The notes: generated by a model from the sequence alone, not told the origin. A stretch of DNA of 64,000 nt from JBDKVA01 sp039679375 (GCA_039679375.1 JBDKVA010000027.1:1-64000); one strand, 5' to 3'; positions 22,467-32,829 are shown, counted from the stretch's first letter. A program made the numbers and translations.

Positions 22467-23927
22467 ATGAAAAACAAAGTATTATTCAGAGCTTTGGCAT
22501 TTGCGGTCGCGTATGTAATGACTTTTGCACTGGCTGGATGCGGGAGTTCAAACAAAGAGGCTAACAGTGAGAAGTCTGCTGTAGTGCAGACATCTACGGC
22601 CGGGCAGACATCTACAGCAGATCAGACTACACAAGAGCCGGCAAAAAAGGTGAAGATTACTTTATGGGGAAAACCAAATTCTGATGCTGGCGAAAACGAA
22701 AAGAAGTCATACGATTATCAAATTAGTAAGTACAAAGAAAAGTACCCAAATGTAGAGATTGAAGAAGTATCTGTTAAGCCGGGTATAGACTACAGAGAGC
22801 AGTATGACAAGGCATTAATGTCAGGAGAAGAGCCTACTTTAACAAGGTCATTTTCGTACACTGATATTCCTACCAGGATAAAAGATGGTACTATCGCTGA
22901 CATAACTGAGCTTGTAAATAATTGGGATTTGAAGAAACAGAACTTAGTAATAAAGACTTTTGACGAAGCTATTTCAAGCAATGGTAAATGGTATGCCATC
23001 CCATATGCTTCTGGCGTTGTAGGCATGGCGTATAATAAAACAGCCATACAGGCGGGCGGCGGAGATGTAAATAATCTTCCCAAAACCTGGGATGAATTTG
23101 CTGCCATGGGTAAAAAGGTAACTGATAAGAGTGTGCCCCGTTTCGGTTATATATTAGTTGGAATGGATTGGAATGTATGGCCGTTTACCCCATGGGTCTG
23201 GAGTGCAGGCGGGGAAATGGTAAGACCTAATAGCGACGGAACTTTTAAAATCGCTTTTAATGAAGATCCGGGTGTTGATGCCGCGCTTTTCTGGAATGAA
23301 ATGATATGGAAATATGAGATGACTCAGAAGGATGTATTGGAGGACTGGGATGCTGTAATCCAGGATGCTGTTGCTGGACGGGGCGCTTTTGCGTTTGGGG
23401 ATCCTACCTGGTATAGTGGCGATGCTGTAAAGAAGTATAATATTCCCAAGGATAGCTTTGGATTTATGGGAATTCCGGTAAAGGATGCTTCGATACCGAG
23501 TCCATGCCTTGCCGGCGGTGAAGTCTGGACGTTTAGTCCGAAAGCTGATAAGGACCAGCTTGAGGCTGCCTGGAATTTTGCACAACTGGTAACCTATGAT
23601 GAAGATTTTCTTATTGGATATTGGGCTTTTATGTCACCGCTACACGGCGTAGACATGAGAAATTCGGCACGAGTGGACTTAACAGAGAAGAAATATAGTT
23701 ATATTACTGATGTACCTCAATGGATATTGAAGGAATTTTCGGAAGTCTCTAAAAACGCAAAGCCGGAACCATATTGTTCGAACTGGAATGATTTGAAAAA
23801 TACTCTTGCGAAACCGCTGCAAAGTATACTTCTGAAAAAGAATATTACCCGTGATGAAGTAAAAAAGATACTTGACGGAGCTGCTGACGAATTATACCAG
23901 AAGTATCCGGATTCTTTTAAAAAATAA
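22467..23927 (+). CDS. sugar ABC transporter substrate-binding lipoprotein
   Basis: The product has 486 residues. A signal peptide ends in the lipobox ALAGC, so Cys25 is lipidated and the protein is anchored outside the membrane. A Thr/Ser/Gln-rich linker follows (TSTAGQTSTADQTTQ). The rest has the cluster B/MalE-like binding-protein fold: KITLWGKPN at the start of the mature domain, a Trp-rich middle (MDWNVWPFTPWVWSAGGEM), and GRGAFAFGDPTW. It delivers an oligosaccharide to the two permeases that follow; context with the alpha-mannosidase suggests a mannose-containing glycan. A strong AAAGGAGG site precedes ATG 22467. Confidence 0.92.
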   Translation: MKNKVLFRALAFAVAYVMTFALAGCGSSNKEANSEKSAVVQTSTAGQTSTADQTTQEPAKKVKITLWGKPNSDAGENEKKSYDYQISKYKEKYPNVEIEEVSVKPGIDYREQYDKALMSGEEPTLTRSFSYTDIPTRIKDGTIADITELVNNWDLKKQNLVIKTFDEAISSNGKWYAIPYASGVVGMAYNKTAIQAGGGDVNNLPKTWDEFAAMGKKVTDKSVPRFGYILVGMDWNVWPFTPWVWSAGGEMVRPNSDGTFKIAFNEDPGVDAALFWNEMIWKYEMTQKDVLEDWDAVIQDAVAGRGAFAFGDPTWYSGDAVKKYNIPKDSFGFMGIPVKDASIPSPCLAGGEVWTFSPKADKDQLEAAWNFAQLVTYDEDFLIGYWAFMSPLHGVDMRNSARVDLTEKKYSYITDVPQWILKEFSEVSKNAKPEPYCSNWNDLKNTLAKPLQSILLKKNITRDEVKKILDGAADELYQKYPDSFKK

Positions 23928-23961
23928 AATGTAAAACCGGGATTATTTACCGGATATCTTC

Positions 23962-24005
23962 AATGCCGGTAAGCATAAGATTATGTCTTAATGTTTACCG
24001 GCATT
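23962..24005 (+). terminator. intra-operon hairpin after the binding-protein gene
   Basis: AATGCCGGTAA (23962-23972) pairs perfectly with TTACCGGCATT (23995-24005), with a TAAGA/TCTTA helix stacked inside. Only a weak T-tract (TTCTA) follows. It most likely gives partial termination or 3' protection, so that binding protein is made in excess over permeases. Confidence 0.65.
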
Positions 24006-24023
24006 TTCTACATGGAGGTCTAA

Positions 24024-24920
24024 ATGATGAATTCCAAGCCAATAAAAAAATGGAAGAAAGAGAATGTATCAGCCTGGTTATTACTTTTACCTGCATTGAT
24101 TACTTTTTCGCTTTTTAAATATTATCCTATTTTTTTAGGATTTTATGTGTCACTTTACAAGCTTGATATTGTAAATCCTCCGGGTCATTTTGTCGGGTTT
24201 GCCAATTATATCCGTGTATTTAAGGATCCGGAGTTTTATAATTCATTTAAAAATAATGCAGAATTTATACTAATATGTCTGCTCATAAATTTTTGGGTTC
24301 CAATTCTGTTGGCTGTGCTTATAAATGAAGTCAGACATGGGAAGACGCTGTTTCGTACGCTTTATTTTATTCCTTCCATAGCGCCGGGCATAGCTGTAAT
24401 GGTGTTATGGAAATACATCTGGCAGCCTGATTACGGCCTTGCTAATTATTTACTCCGACTAATCGGGATTGCGCCGCAGATGTGGCTTAATGATCCGGCG
24501 TTGGTCAAGTGGTGCATGAGTATCCCGGGGCTTCTATGCGGGGGAGGCATGACTATGGTCATATATCTGGCTGCGTTGCAGGATATCCCCCAAGAACAGT
24601 ATGATTCAGCTTTAATAGAGGGGGCCAGCTTTACACAGAAGCTGCGTTATATCGCTATTCCGCAAATATCGACTATAATAAATATAATGTTTATCCTGAC
24701 ACTGATCGGAACATTTAACAGTTTTGACGGGCCTATGATTATGACGGGCGGCGGGCCTATAGGAAGTACGGAAACCATGATATTGTATTCCTATAAGGTT
24801 TCCTACAGAGATCATGATTACAGCTATGGAATAACAATTTCAATGGTAGTGTTTGCTTTTGTTTTTTTGTTGACTTTTATTCAGATGAAATTGAAGTCGA
24901 AAAATGAGACGCGAGGATGA
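24024..24920 (+). CDS. sugar ABC transporter permease (MalF/UgpA-like)
   Basis: This CUT1-family permease has 298 residues and six membrane helices. The cytoplasmic coupling (EAA) loop appears as DSALIEGASFTQKLRYIAIP. The C-terminal GGGPIGSTETMILYSYK region is typical of MalF-like subunits. It forms the membrane channel with the next gene product. A GGAGG site lies 5 bases before ATG 24024; a second ATG follows immediately. No ATPase gene is in the operon, so a shared MsmX/UgpC-type ATPase encoded elsewhere probably energises it. Confidence 0.93.
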   Translation: MMNSKPIKKWKKENVSAWLLLLPALITFSLFKYYPIFLGFYVSLYKLDIVNPPGHFVGFANYIRVFKDPEFYNSFKNNAEFILICLLINFWVPILLAVLINEVRHGKTLFRTLYFIPSIAPGIAVMVLWKYIWQPDYGLANYLLRLIGIAPQMWLNDPALVKWCMSIPGLLCGGGMTMVIYLAALQDIPQEQYDSALIEGASFTQKLRYIAIPQISTIINIMFILTLIGTFNSFDGPMIMTGGGPIGSTETMILYSYKVSYRDHDYSYGITISMVVFAFVFLLTFIQMKLKSKNETRG

Positions 24921-24926
24921 TGACAA

Positions 24927-25790
24927 ATGTCTGCAATACATGATATAGAATTAAAAGGTCCAGCGAAAAAAACATATTGGATTATTGTAATTGTATTGAT
25001 AATCGGCATACCATTACAAATATTCCCATATGTGTATATGATATCAAATAGTTTTAAGGATAGTCTGGAAATTATCAAGCTGCCGCCTTCTTTTATTCCG
25101 AAGTCCTTAAATTGGATAAACATTCTGAATACATTTAAATCATTTAATTTATTACATAATATGTTGAATACATTGGTGCTTTGCGTTATGACAATTATGG
25201 TTCAGGTAACAATAAGCTCTCTTGCGGCTTATTCACTTTCCAAACTTAAACCGAAAGGGCATAACTACGTTCTGCTGTTTTTTGTAGGGACTTTAATGAT
25301 AAGTGAGCAGACACTGTTATTTCCAACTTATATAATGATGTATGATTTTCCTCTTATACACGTTAATTTGATAAATTCATTTATAGCCCCGGTTTTAGCA
25401 TGGAGCGCATGGGGGTGGGCGATTTTTTTATTCAAAGGTTTTTTTGACTCAGTGCCCAATGAACTTATGGAATCGGCAAGAATAGACGGGGCGAATAATT
25501 TGTACATTTTCGGAAAGATTATTCTTCCTTTGTCCAAACCGGTTTTTGCCGTAATTATTCTAAACACTTTTATGGCTGTATATAACACATTTGTGGTTCC
25601 GCTTTTATTGTTGCCTGAAGAAAATAACTGGACTTTGATGGTACGCATATATGCGGCTCAAGAGGGCAGAGCTACATGGAACGAAGTAATTATAATGCTG
25701 ACGTTTGCAACCATACCTGTTCTGATTATCTATATGTTTGCACAAAAATATATTGTGCAGGGAATAAATATGACAGGTATAAAGGGTTGA
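24927..25790 (+). CDS. sugar ABC transporter permease (MalG/UgpE-like)
   Basis: This is the second CUT1 permease, with 287 residues and six helices. Its coupling loop is ELMESARIDGANNLYIFGKI followed by ILPLSKPV. The C-terminus ends with the usual AQKYIVQGINMTGIKG tail. It starts 6 bp after the previous gene and is paired with it as a heterodimer. Confidence 0.93.
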   Translation: MSAIHDIELKGPAKKTYWIIVIVLIIGIPLQIFPYVYMISNSFKDSLEIIKLPPSFIPKSLNWINILNTFKSFNLLHNMLNTLVLCVMTIMVQVTISSLAAYSLSKLKPKGHNYVLLFFVGTLMISEQTLLFPTYIMMYDFPLIHVNLINSFIAPVLAWSAWGWAIFLFKGFFDSVPNELMESARIDGANNLYIFGKIILPLSKPVFAVIILNTFMAVYNTFVVPLLLLPEENNWTLMVRIYAAQEGRATWNEVIIMLTFATIPVLIIYMFAQKYIVQGINMTGIKG

Positions 25791-25812
25791 GAAAGTTTGC
25801 AGGCAAAAGGGT

Positions 25813-26916
25813 GTGAATTGTACGAAGAAAATTGATAAAAAAATGAATATGAGTTCAGGTAAAAGGAAATCAAAGGTTTATATAGCCGGAGGATTAATCA
25901 TTCTTTTCACAATGTTGTTGATACCTGCCGCAAAATCACTTATAGCAGAGTATAGGAATGCAAATGCAATTGTTGCCAGGGTAAATGATGAACCTGTATC
26001 CCGGAAAGAGCTTAAACAATGGATGATATTCAGCAGGGCAGGTGTATACAATTATTTTATGAATAAATATGGAGCGCAGGACAGTAATGAATTCTGGGAA
26101 AGCAGCTACAGCGGGGAAGTACCCGTAGATATGGCAAGAAAGAATTCTCTGGATGATATAGTAAAAATTAAAGTCCAACAGATATTGGCCAGACAGGAAG
26201 GTTTATTACAGGATATTAGTTATGAAGCATTTTTAAGGGAATTTGATGAAGAAAATAAAAGCAGAAAAGAAGCAATAAAAAACAACAAAGTCGTGTATGG
26301 CCCCTTTCAATATGATATAAAGGAGTACTTTACCTATTATTTTAACAATTTGACTATTAAATTAAAAGAGAAGCTGTCTGAGAATGAAATTTCATTCTCA
26401 GACAAGGAACTAAATAATTATTATCAATCCGTAAAAGATAAAATGTACAAAAAATCAGATTATGTAAAGGTACAAATGATATATACATCACTTAATGGTG
26501 AAAATACTGAAAAAATGCAAGAGAGAAAAGCTTTAATGGAACAGATAAGTACTGAATTGGAAAAAGGAAAGAGAATTGAAGAAATAGTAGAGATTAACGG
26601 TAAAATTATAACCTGTAAGGAACTGATTTTTGACGATAAAACAAATACCAAATTGCTGTTAAAAATTAGAGACGAGGCTTATAAATTGCCTGTAGGGCAG
26701 CTTAGCGCAATAATTGAAGAAGAAAACGGCGATTTATATCTTTTACAATGTACTGAAAGAAAGAGCCTGGGATATATACCTTTTGAAGAATGTAAAGAGA
26801 ATGTGAAAACGAAATATATTGACATCAAGTACAATGAATTAATTGATAAATATGTTAAAGAAGCGGAAATTCAGATTAATAAAAACGATTATAATTCAAC
26901 AACTATGAAAAAATAG
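25813..26916 (+). CDS. membrane-anchored SurA/parvulin-like foldase
   Basis: This is a protein of about 367 residues with a basic N-terminus and one membrane helix (about 22-40); the rest is extracellular. The segment IVARVNDEPVSRKELKQWM is the usual opening of SurA-N/PrsA-type chaperones. A C-terminal region (YKLPVGQLSAIIEEENGDLY) resembles the end of a parvulin isomerase domain, but the central part is divergent, so isomerase activity is uncertain. GTG 25813 is preceded by an AAAAGG that is too close, so an ATG at residue 11 or 13 is possible. Such genes often sit in YesMN-controlled glycan operons; it may help fold the secreted beta-helix protein encoded next. Confidence 0.65.
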   Translation: MNCTKKIDKKMNMSSGKRKSKVYIAGGLIILFTMLLIPAAKSLIAEYRNANAIVARVNDEPVSRKELKQWMIFSRAGVYNYFMNKYGAQDSNEFWESSYSGEVPVDMARKNSLDDIVKIKVQQILARQEGLLQDISYEAFLREFDEENKSRKEAIKNNKVVYGPFQYDIKEYFTYYFNNLTIKLKEKLSENEISFSDKELNNYYQSVKDKMYKKSDYVKVQMIYTSLNGENTEKMQERKALMEQISTELEKGKRIEEIVEINGKIITCKELIFDDKTNTKLLLKIRDEAYKLPVGQLSAIIEEENGDLYLLQCTERKSLGYIPFEECKENVKTKYIDIKYNELIDKYVKEAEIQINKNDYNSTTMKK

Positions 26917-26954
26917 TGCTATAAAAGCAAATTTATTTAGAGGAGTGTGGAAAT

Positions 26955-29378
26955 GTGAAAAATTTTAAAACCTTCAAATTATTGTCATTGTGGGTGGTTC
27001 TTGTAATGACAATAGGAATGACAGCATTTGTTACGCCCCAAACGGTAATGGCCGCAGGAATAACATATTATGTTGATTCGGCAGGCGGGAATGATTCAAA
27101 CATTGGCACCAGTACCACAACAGCATGGAGAACCTTAACCAAGGTAAATGGAACGACGTTTACAGCGGGAGATACGATTTTATTCAAAAAAGGCTGTGCC
27201 TGGACCGGACAATTATATCCAAAGGGATCGGGAGCAAGCGGAAGTCCAATTAAAATCAGTTCGTACGGGACAGGGGCGAAACCGATCATAAACGGGGCAG
27301 GAGTGACGCCTGCAGCTGTTTACCTGTATAACCAGCAATACTGGGAAGTAAGTGATCTTGAGGTTACAAATGATGATCCGGGTACAAGCGGACTGGATAT
27401 AAATTGTACAGTCAAGAGACTTGGAGTTTTCATTTTAGTGGACAATATGCCAACATGCAATCATTTATATATAAAAAATATGAACGTTCATGATATAGAG
27501 GGTTCCATTATTGCTCCCGGCTTAAGTTGCGGCATAGCTGTTCAAGCCATTCATAATACATATTGGACCATATTTGACGATGTACAGATACAATCAAATA
27601 CAATTGATAATGTTAACAAGAGTGGTATTTATGTCCACCCGGATTACGACCCAAACGGACGAAATGGTGACAGTAACTGGCATCCCAGTACGAATGTAAT
27701 AGTAAGCTCAAATGCAGTCAATAATGTAGCGGGAGATGGAATTGTAGTAGGTAATTGCCGGTCTCCCATTTTAGAGTATAATGTAGTGTCAAATGCCCAA
27801 GCCAGGTGCGGTGAAGGCTATTGTGATGTCGCCATATGGACTTTTTACAGTGATGATGCGTTGATGCAATATAATGAAGCATACCTTACACACGGACATA
27901 ACGATGGAGAAGCATTCGACGTTGATTTATGCAACAAAAGAGCAATAGTACAATATAACTACAGCCATAACAATGAGGGTGGTTTTATGGCGACAAACTC
28001 AAGCGTTACAGTACCGGGTAGTTTTTGCGATAACACCATAGTCAGGTATAATATCAGTCAAAACGATCAGTATGGAATATTCAGGTTTAATGGCAATGTA
28101 ACAAATACAACTATATACAATAATACGATATATATTGGATCGGGTTTGTCTACAAATATTTGTGACTATAATTTTTTTGGCGGCGGAGATTACCCCAATT
28201 TCACCTATATGTATAACAATATAATATACAATTTAGGCAGCGGTGGCTATCTTTTCCGCAGCAGTACCGGCAATTGTTTTGACCATAATGTTTTTTACGG
28301 GAATCATCCGGGGAGCGAACCGGCCGATGTACATAAGATCACATTAAATCCGCGGTTGGTAAACCCTGGCAGCGGAGGAACGGGAAGAACGACGGTAAAC
28401 GGATACATGCTAAATTCAAACTCCCCATGTATTGACGCAGGATTATATATTTCAAACAACGGAGGCAAGGACTACTGGGGCAATACAGCTCCGTACAGCG
28501 GCAAATTAACGGACATAGGCGCCTGTGAATATCAAGGGACTGTCAGTACATTTGCATGGGAGGCAGAAAACCTGGGACATTCTATCGGGCGTGCAGACGG
28601 TATTGGCTGGTCGGCTAATGTTAATCAGGATCTCAACGAAGGCTGTATGGTTTATGGGCCTTATGCGGAGAATGTCGGGACGGGTATTAATTTTACTGTA
28701 ACATTCAGGATGATGATAGACGATGTTACATATAACAATGCAAATGTAGTAAGATTGGAAGCATATGATTACACAAGCAATACTATATTAGCCAGCCGGA
28801 ATATAACCAGACAGCAATTCACAGCTCCATACCAATATCAGGATTTTACCTTGTCTTATAATCAGCCGGCATCAGGGCACAAAATGGAGTACAGGGTTCA
28901 CTGGTACCGTGCTGCATATACAAATGTTGATAAAATTACAGTAAACAAAGCCACATGGACGGCAGCTGCTCCTGTAACATATGAGGCGGAAAGCACAAGC
29001 CTGGGTCATAATATTGGGCGCGTAGACGGTATCGGCTGGTCGGCGAATGTGGACCAGGATAACGCAAGCTTTTTAATTTATGGGCCATATGCAACAACTA
29101 TTCCTTTAGGCAGTAACCGTGAGGTAGTATTTAGAATGATGATAGACAATAATCTGGCTAATAATGGGAATGCGTTGGAGCTGCAGGTATACGATGCCAC
29201 ATCGGGTGCAATGTTGTCTGCGAAGACCGCTACAAGGCTGCAGTTCAATTCCGGAGGTCAGTATCAGGATTTTCCTCTGACTTTTGATAACTGGTATGCA
29301 GGACACCAATTGGAATTCAGGGTTTACTGGCAGGATACTGCATATATAAATGTGGACAAGATTACAGTAACCCGGTAA
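26955..29378 (+). CDS. secreted right-handed beta-helix protein with two C-terminal carbohydrate-binding-like repeats
   Basis: The product has 807 residues and a signal peptide ending near VMAAG. Residues about 35-530 have the look of a parallel beta-helix (ITYYVDSAGGNDSNIGTS at the start, repeated short Asn/Ile/Val strands, the DIGACEYQG end motif), as in polysaccharide lyases and related glycosidases. Two homologous domains of about 130 residues follow (about 535-670 and 675-807). Both share LGHxIGRxDGIGWSANVxQD, a YGPYA turn, FRMMID and NVDKITV; they resemble carbohydrate-binding modules. GTG 26955 has AGGAG 9 bases upstream. It is likely the extracellular enzyme or binder that feeds the importer; catalytic residues cannot be named. 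Confidence 0.8.
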   Translation: MKNFKTFKLLSLWVVLVMTIGMTAFVTPQTVMAAGITYYVDSAGGNDSNIGTSTTTAWRTLTKVNGTTFTAGDTILFKKGCAWTGQLYPKGSGASGSPIKISSYGTGAKPIINGAGVTPAAVYLYNQQYWEVSDLEVTNDDPGTSGLDINCTVKRLGVFILVDNMPTCNHLYIKNMNVHDIEGSIIAPGLSCGIAVQAIHNTYWTIFDDVQIQSNTIDNVNKSGIYVHPDYDPNGRNGDSNWHPSTNVIVSSNAVNNVAGDGIVVGNCRSPILEYNVVSNAQARCGEGYCDVAIWTFYSDDALMQYNEAYLTHGHNDGEAFDVDLCNKRAIVQYNYSHNNEGGFMATNSSVTVPGSFCDNTIVRYNISQNDQYGIFRFNGNVTNTTIYNNTIYIGSGLSTNICDYNFFGGGDYPNFTYMYNNIIYNLGSGGYLFRSSTGNCFDHNVFYGNHPGSEPADVHKITLNPRLVNPGSGGTGRTTVNGYMLNSNSPCIDAGLYISNNGGKDYWGNTAPYSGKLTDIGACEYQGTVSTFAWEAENLGHSIGRADGIGWSANVNQDLNEGCMVYGPYAENVGTGINFTVTFRMMIDDVTYNNANVVRLEAYDYTSNTILASRNITRQQFTAPYQYQDFTLSYNQPASGHKMEYRVHWYRAAYTNVDKITVNKATWTAAAPVTYEAESTSLGHNIGRVDGIGWSANVDQDNASFLIYGPYATTIPLGSNREVVFRMMIDNNLANNGNALELQVYDATSGAMLSAKTATRLQFNSGGQYQDFPLTFDNWYAGHQLEFRVYWQDTAYINVDKITVTR

Positions 29379-29461
29379 AGTTATTGCAGATATCATTGAT
29401 ACCAGTTGTTTGTATAGCTTTTAAGCGTATTGGATATTCATTTTAAAGTGTAATGTCATTT

Positions 29462-29511
29462 GGGTACTGGTTTTAAACCTGGATTTTATAGTTTTGGCCA
29501 GTACCCCTTTA
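29462..29511 (+). terminator. hairpin before the alpha-mannosidase gene
   Basis: GGGTACTGG (29462-29470) pairs with CCAGTACCC (29498-29506), followed by CTTTATA. The T-run is weak, so partial read-through into the mannosidase gene is likely. Confidence 0.55.
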
Positions 29512-29552
29512 TAATAGTGCATCTAAATTAGTTTTCGCAGGAGGAAGCTTTC

Positions 29553-32500
29553 ATGAATATTAAAGTGCCATATGAAATACTTGATGGGTTCGACAGGATA
29601 AGAAAGGTTATGGATGACAGCAAAAGGATAAAAGGGTATAAATTCCTGATAGGTGACCCTGAAGATGCGTATCTTGAGTCGTTTGACGACTCAAGATGGA
29701 AATGTTCTGATGAACCTGTCAAATGTAAAAGGGATCAAGGTACGACATGGTTCAGGTTAAAAATAGTGGTTCCTGAAAAGGTGATGGGCATTGATGTGTG
29801 CGGAACAACCATACGGTTGGAATCTTTTTTTCTTGCGCCTACTAAGGTTTATGTAGATGGGAAATTGGAATTTTCGGAACGGACATGGGCGAATTTCAAC
29901 AACCCTGAGGTTATCCTGACCGAAAGTGCACAACCAGGTCAGACGTACATAGTAGCCGTTAAGCTTGAATTTGGAGAATCATGCTACTTCAATGGACAGT
30001 TCGATATGAGTCTTTCAATAAGCAGGGTTGAAGATTTAAAGTTTGAGATCAACTCATTCATGGAGGAACTTGCTTATGCATGCCGGTATGAGAAGGTCAG
30101 AGATATCCTGCCTGGGGTTTTTGAGCTGATTTCCAGAAGTCTCAGGAACGACGAAGATATAATAAAATTGGTTGACAAAATAAAGCTTTCAAGAGAAATG
30201 TTAAGGCCGATGGAAGCTGAAGCAAAGAAGAGAACAGTACATCTTATAGGACATGCTCATATAGACATGAACTGGTTCTGGTCCATGGAGGAGACGCTTG
30301 ATTTGGTAAGAAGGGATTTCGGGACTATGACAGGGATTATGGAGGAAATATCTGATTTTACATTCTCCCAGAGCCAATGCGCAGCATATGAGATGGCTGA
30401 AATACATTATCCCGGAATCTTTGAAAAAGTGAAGAAGTTCATTGGAACTGGAAACTGGGATGTTACAGCATCCACATGGGTTGAAGGCGATTTAAATATG
30501 GCGTCGGGCGAGGCGCTGGCCAGACATTTTTTGTATTCTAAAAAGTATATGAAGGAAAAATTCGGAATTGAACCAAGGATCATGTGGAATCCGGATACAT
30601 TCGGCCATTCCGCCAATATTCCACAAATCGCTAAAAAGGCCGGGGTGGAGTATTATTTCTTTTCGAGGTGTGGAAAAGAGTATGAAGATTATGTTTCAGA
30701 TTTTAAAAAGTCGATAGAAAATGGTATGAGAATGCCCTTATTCTGGTGGGAGGGTTTGGATGGTTCCCGTATATTGGCATATAATATGATGTATAACAAC
30801 TATGTTAATGCAGCTAACATATTGGGAGCATCAGAAAGATTGGAAAGCTCCAGCGGCTTGAAGAATTCCATGTTTGTATACGGGGTGGGCGACCATGGAG
30901 GCGGCCCTACCAGAAGGGATATTATAAGAGCAAAGCAACTCGACTCGTATACGACAATGCCAAGAATAAAGTTCAGTACTACCCATGCGTTTTTCGACAA
31001 CGTTGTTGATGAAAATAGTGTCAGCATTCCTGTAAAAAAGGGTGAGATGAATTATACATTTGACGGATGTTATACGACGCATGCGGATATAAAGAAGTAT
31101 AACAGGCAGTGCGAGAATATGCTTGTGAGCACTGAAATATTAGGTACCATATGCTTGCTGAACGGTTTTGGTTATCAGAAGGATGAAATTGAAAAATGCT
31201 GGAAAACGGCATTATTTAACCAGTTCCATGATATATTCGACGGAAGCGGTGTTAAGGTAACATATGAGTATTCGGATAAAATTGCGAGAGAAACGCTTGG
31301 GACATTGTCGGAAATTTCTACCGGATATATGGGGAATATCGCCGCAAAGATCAGGATATCGGATAAGGGAATTCCTTATATTATATTTAACCCGACTGGG
31401 TGGGAAAGGTCTGGATGTATAAGGATGGACAAGCCCGATCCGGATGTTCGAAGTTATATGGCAGTGGATAGTGAAAATAATGAGATTCCGGCTCAAACCA
31501 CAGATGATTCCGTATACTTTTTTGTTGATAAGATTCCTTCAGTAGGATACGGAACTATATATCTCAGGAAGGATGACGATCCGCATCAGTACGATAAGAT
31601 AAATGATAAAGAGGAATACTTCGAAATAGAGACAAAGTATTACATTATAGAGATAAAGAAAGATTCGGGAGAAATAACGTCTCTTTATAATAAAAAAGAA
31701 AAGAAGTACTTTGCAAAAAGGGAAGAGGCAGGCTGGAGGCTAAGGAATGGAGTTCTGAACACACTAAAGGTTTGCTTCGAAACTTCCGGACCCAAGTCTG
31801 CATGGACGATAAGCAGAATTGGTAGTGAGAAAAATCTGGTTTGCGGGGCAAAGGCTAAAATAAAGGAAGACGGTCCGGTGGTCAAGATTATTTGCTTTGA
31901 ACATAAAGTTGATAATTCGTTCATAACACAGGATATTATAATATACAATGACAGCCCGAGAATTGACTTTAAAACGCATGTAGAATGGAGTGAATATGGT
32001 GATTATAATAGAGAGGCCCCAATGCTGAAAGCCTGTTTTATTCCAAACATAGACAATCAGTGTGCTGTGTATGAAATTCCGTTTGGTGCTGTGGAAAGAC
32101 CATGCAAGGATATTGAAGTGCCGGCGTTGAAATGGATGGATATATCCGACGAAAGCTTCGGATTCAGTGTATTGAACGATTGCAAGTATGGTCATAAGGT
32201 CTGTGGAAACATTATGGAACTAACTCTTATTAGAAGCGGGTGGGAACCTGACAGAAAGTCGGATAAGGGTGGCCATGATTTTATATATTCAATACTTCCG
32301 CATAAGGGTGATTGGAAAGAAAATGGAATTATAAAGGAGGGGTACTGCCTGAATAACGGACTGACAGCTATACTTGCGAAATCTGGTATTGAGACAGTAC
32401 TGCCTGAAAAGGCATCATATATTGACATAGACAATGAAAATGTTGCAGTATCTGCATTTAAACCTGCCGAGTCGGATAATGCCGTCATATTAAGATTATA

Positions 32501-32678
32501 CGAAGGTGCGGGTACTGCCTCTAAAGTGACAGTTAATCTGGGTTTTGAGGTTGAAAAGGTTTATGAGGTGGATTTAAATGAGGATAAGGTATATGCAGTT
32601 ATTGATAATAGTGATAGCGGGTTTAGATTCGATATTGGAAAGTTTGAAATCAAGACATTCAAGCTTTATCTGAAATAA
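29553..32678 (+). CDS. GH38 alpha-mannosidase
   Basis: This is a 1041-residue cytoplasmic enzyme with no signal peptide. The glycoside hydrolase family 38 motifs are clear: LIGHAHIDMNWFWSMEET (metal-binding His and Asp) near residue 230, WVEGDLNMASGEA, and WNPDTFGHSA with the nucleophile Asp348, then GVGDHGGGPTRRD. The family retains anomeric configuration and uses a Zn2+-type metal to remove alpha-mannose. Length fits bacterial members. The ATG has a strong AGGAGG. As the last gene of the operon it would degrade imported manno-oligosaccharides inside the cell, giving the best clue to the operon's substrate. Confidence 0.92.
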   Translation: MNIKVPYEILDGFDRIRKVMDDSKRIKGYKFLIGDPEDAYLESFDDSRWKCSDEPVKCKRDQGTTWFRLKIVVPEKVMGIDVCGTTIRLESFFLAPTKVYVDGKLEFSERTWANFNNPEVILTESAQPGQTYIVAVKLEFGESCYFNGQFDMSLSISRVEDLKFEINSFMEELAYACRYEKVRDILPGVFELISRSLRNDEDIIKLVDKIKLSREMLRPMEAEAKKRTVHLIGHAHIDMNWFWSMEETLDLVRRDFGTMTGIMEEISDFTFSQSQCAAYEMAEIHYPGIFEKVKKFIGTGNWDVTASTWVEGDLNMASGEALARHFLYSKKYMKEKFGIEPRIMWNPDTFGHSANIPQIAKKAGVEYYFFSRCGKEYEDYVSDFKKSIENGMRMPLFWWEGLDGSRILAYNMMYNNYVNAANILGASERLESSSGLKNSMFVYGVGDHGGGPTRRDIIRAKQLDSYTTMPRIKFSTTHAFFDNVVDENSVSIPVKKGEMNYTFDGCYTTHADIKKYNRQCENMLVSTEILGTICLLNGFGYQKDEIEKCWKTALFNQFHDIFDGSGVKVTYEYSDKIARETLGTLSEISTGYMGNIAAKIRISDKGIPYIIFNPTGWERSGCIRMDKPDPDVRSYMAVDSENNEIPAQTTDDSVYFFVDKIPSVGYGTIYLRKDDDPHQYDKINDKEEYFEIETKYYIIEIKKDSGEITSLYNKKEKKYFAKREEAGWRLRNGVLNTLKVCFETSGPKSAWTISRIGSEKNLVCGAKAKIKEDGPVVKIICFEHKVDNSFITQDIIIYNDSPRIDFKTHVEWSEYGDYNREAPMLKACFIPNIDNQCAVYEIPFGAVERPCKDIEVPALKWMDISDESFGFSVLNDCKYGHKVCGNIMELTLIRSGWEPDRKSDKGGHDFIYSILPHKGDWKENGIIKEGYCLNNGLTAILAKSGIETVLPEKASYIDIDNENVAVSAFKPAESDNAVILRLYEGAGTASKVTVNLGFEVEKVYEVDLNEDKVYAVIDNSDSGFRFDIGKFEIKTFKLYLK

Positions 32679-32720
32679 ATACCAATAGTCCCCCTGCATG
32701 TTTGATAGTATAACGTTGGT

Positions 32721-32825
32721 TCAGATATAGCATCTGTAATCTTTTCTTCTCGTTTCAGCAACTTCGATGTAATTCTTCCTTATGACATAATCTGCAATAT
32801 TCTTCAAGGGTATGGCTGACTGCAT
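32721..32825 (-). other. possible 34-residue reading frame or gene remnant
   Basis: Just downstream of the YiiX-like gene on the same strand, the frame from ATG 32825 reads MQSAIPLKNIADYVIRKN, then YIEVAETRRKDYRCYI, and stops. The composition is protein-like, but no ribosome site is seen. It could be the decayed 3' end of a lost gene. Confidence 0.25.
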
Positions 32826-32829
32826 AAAA

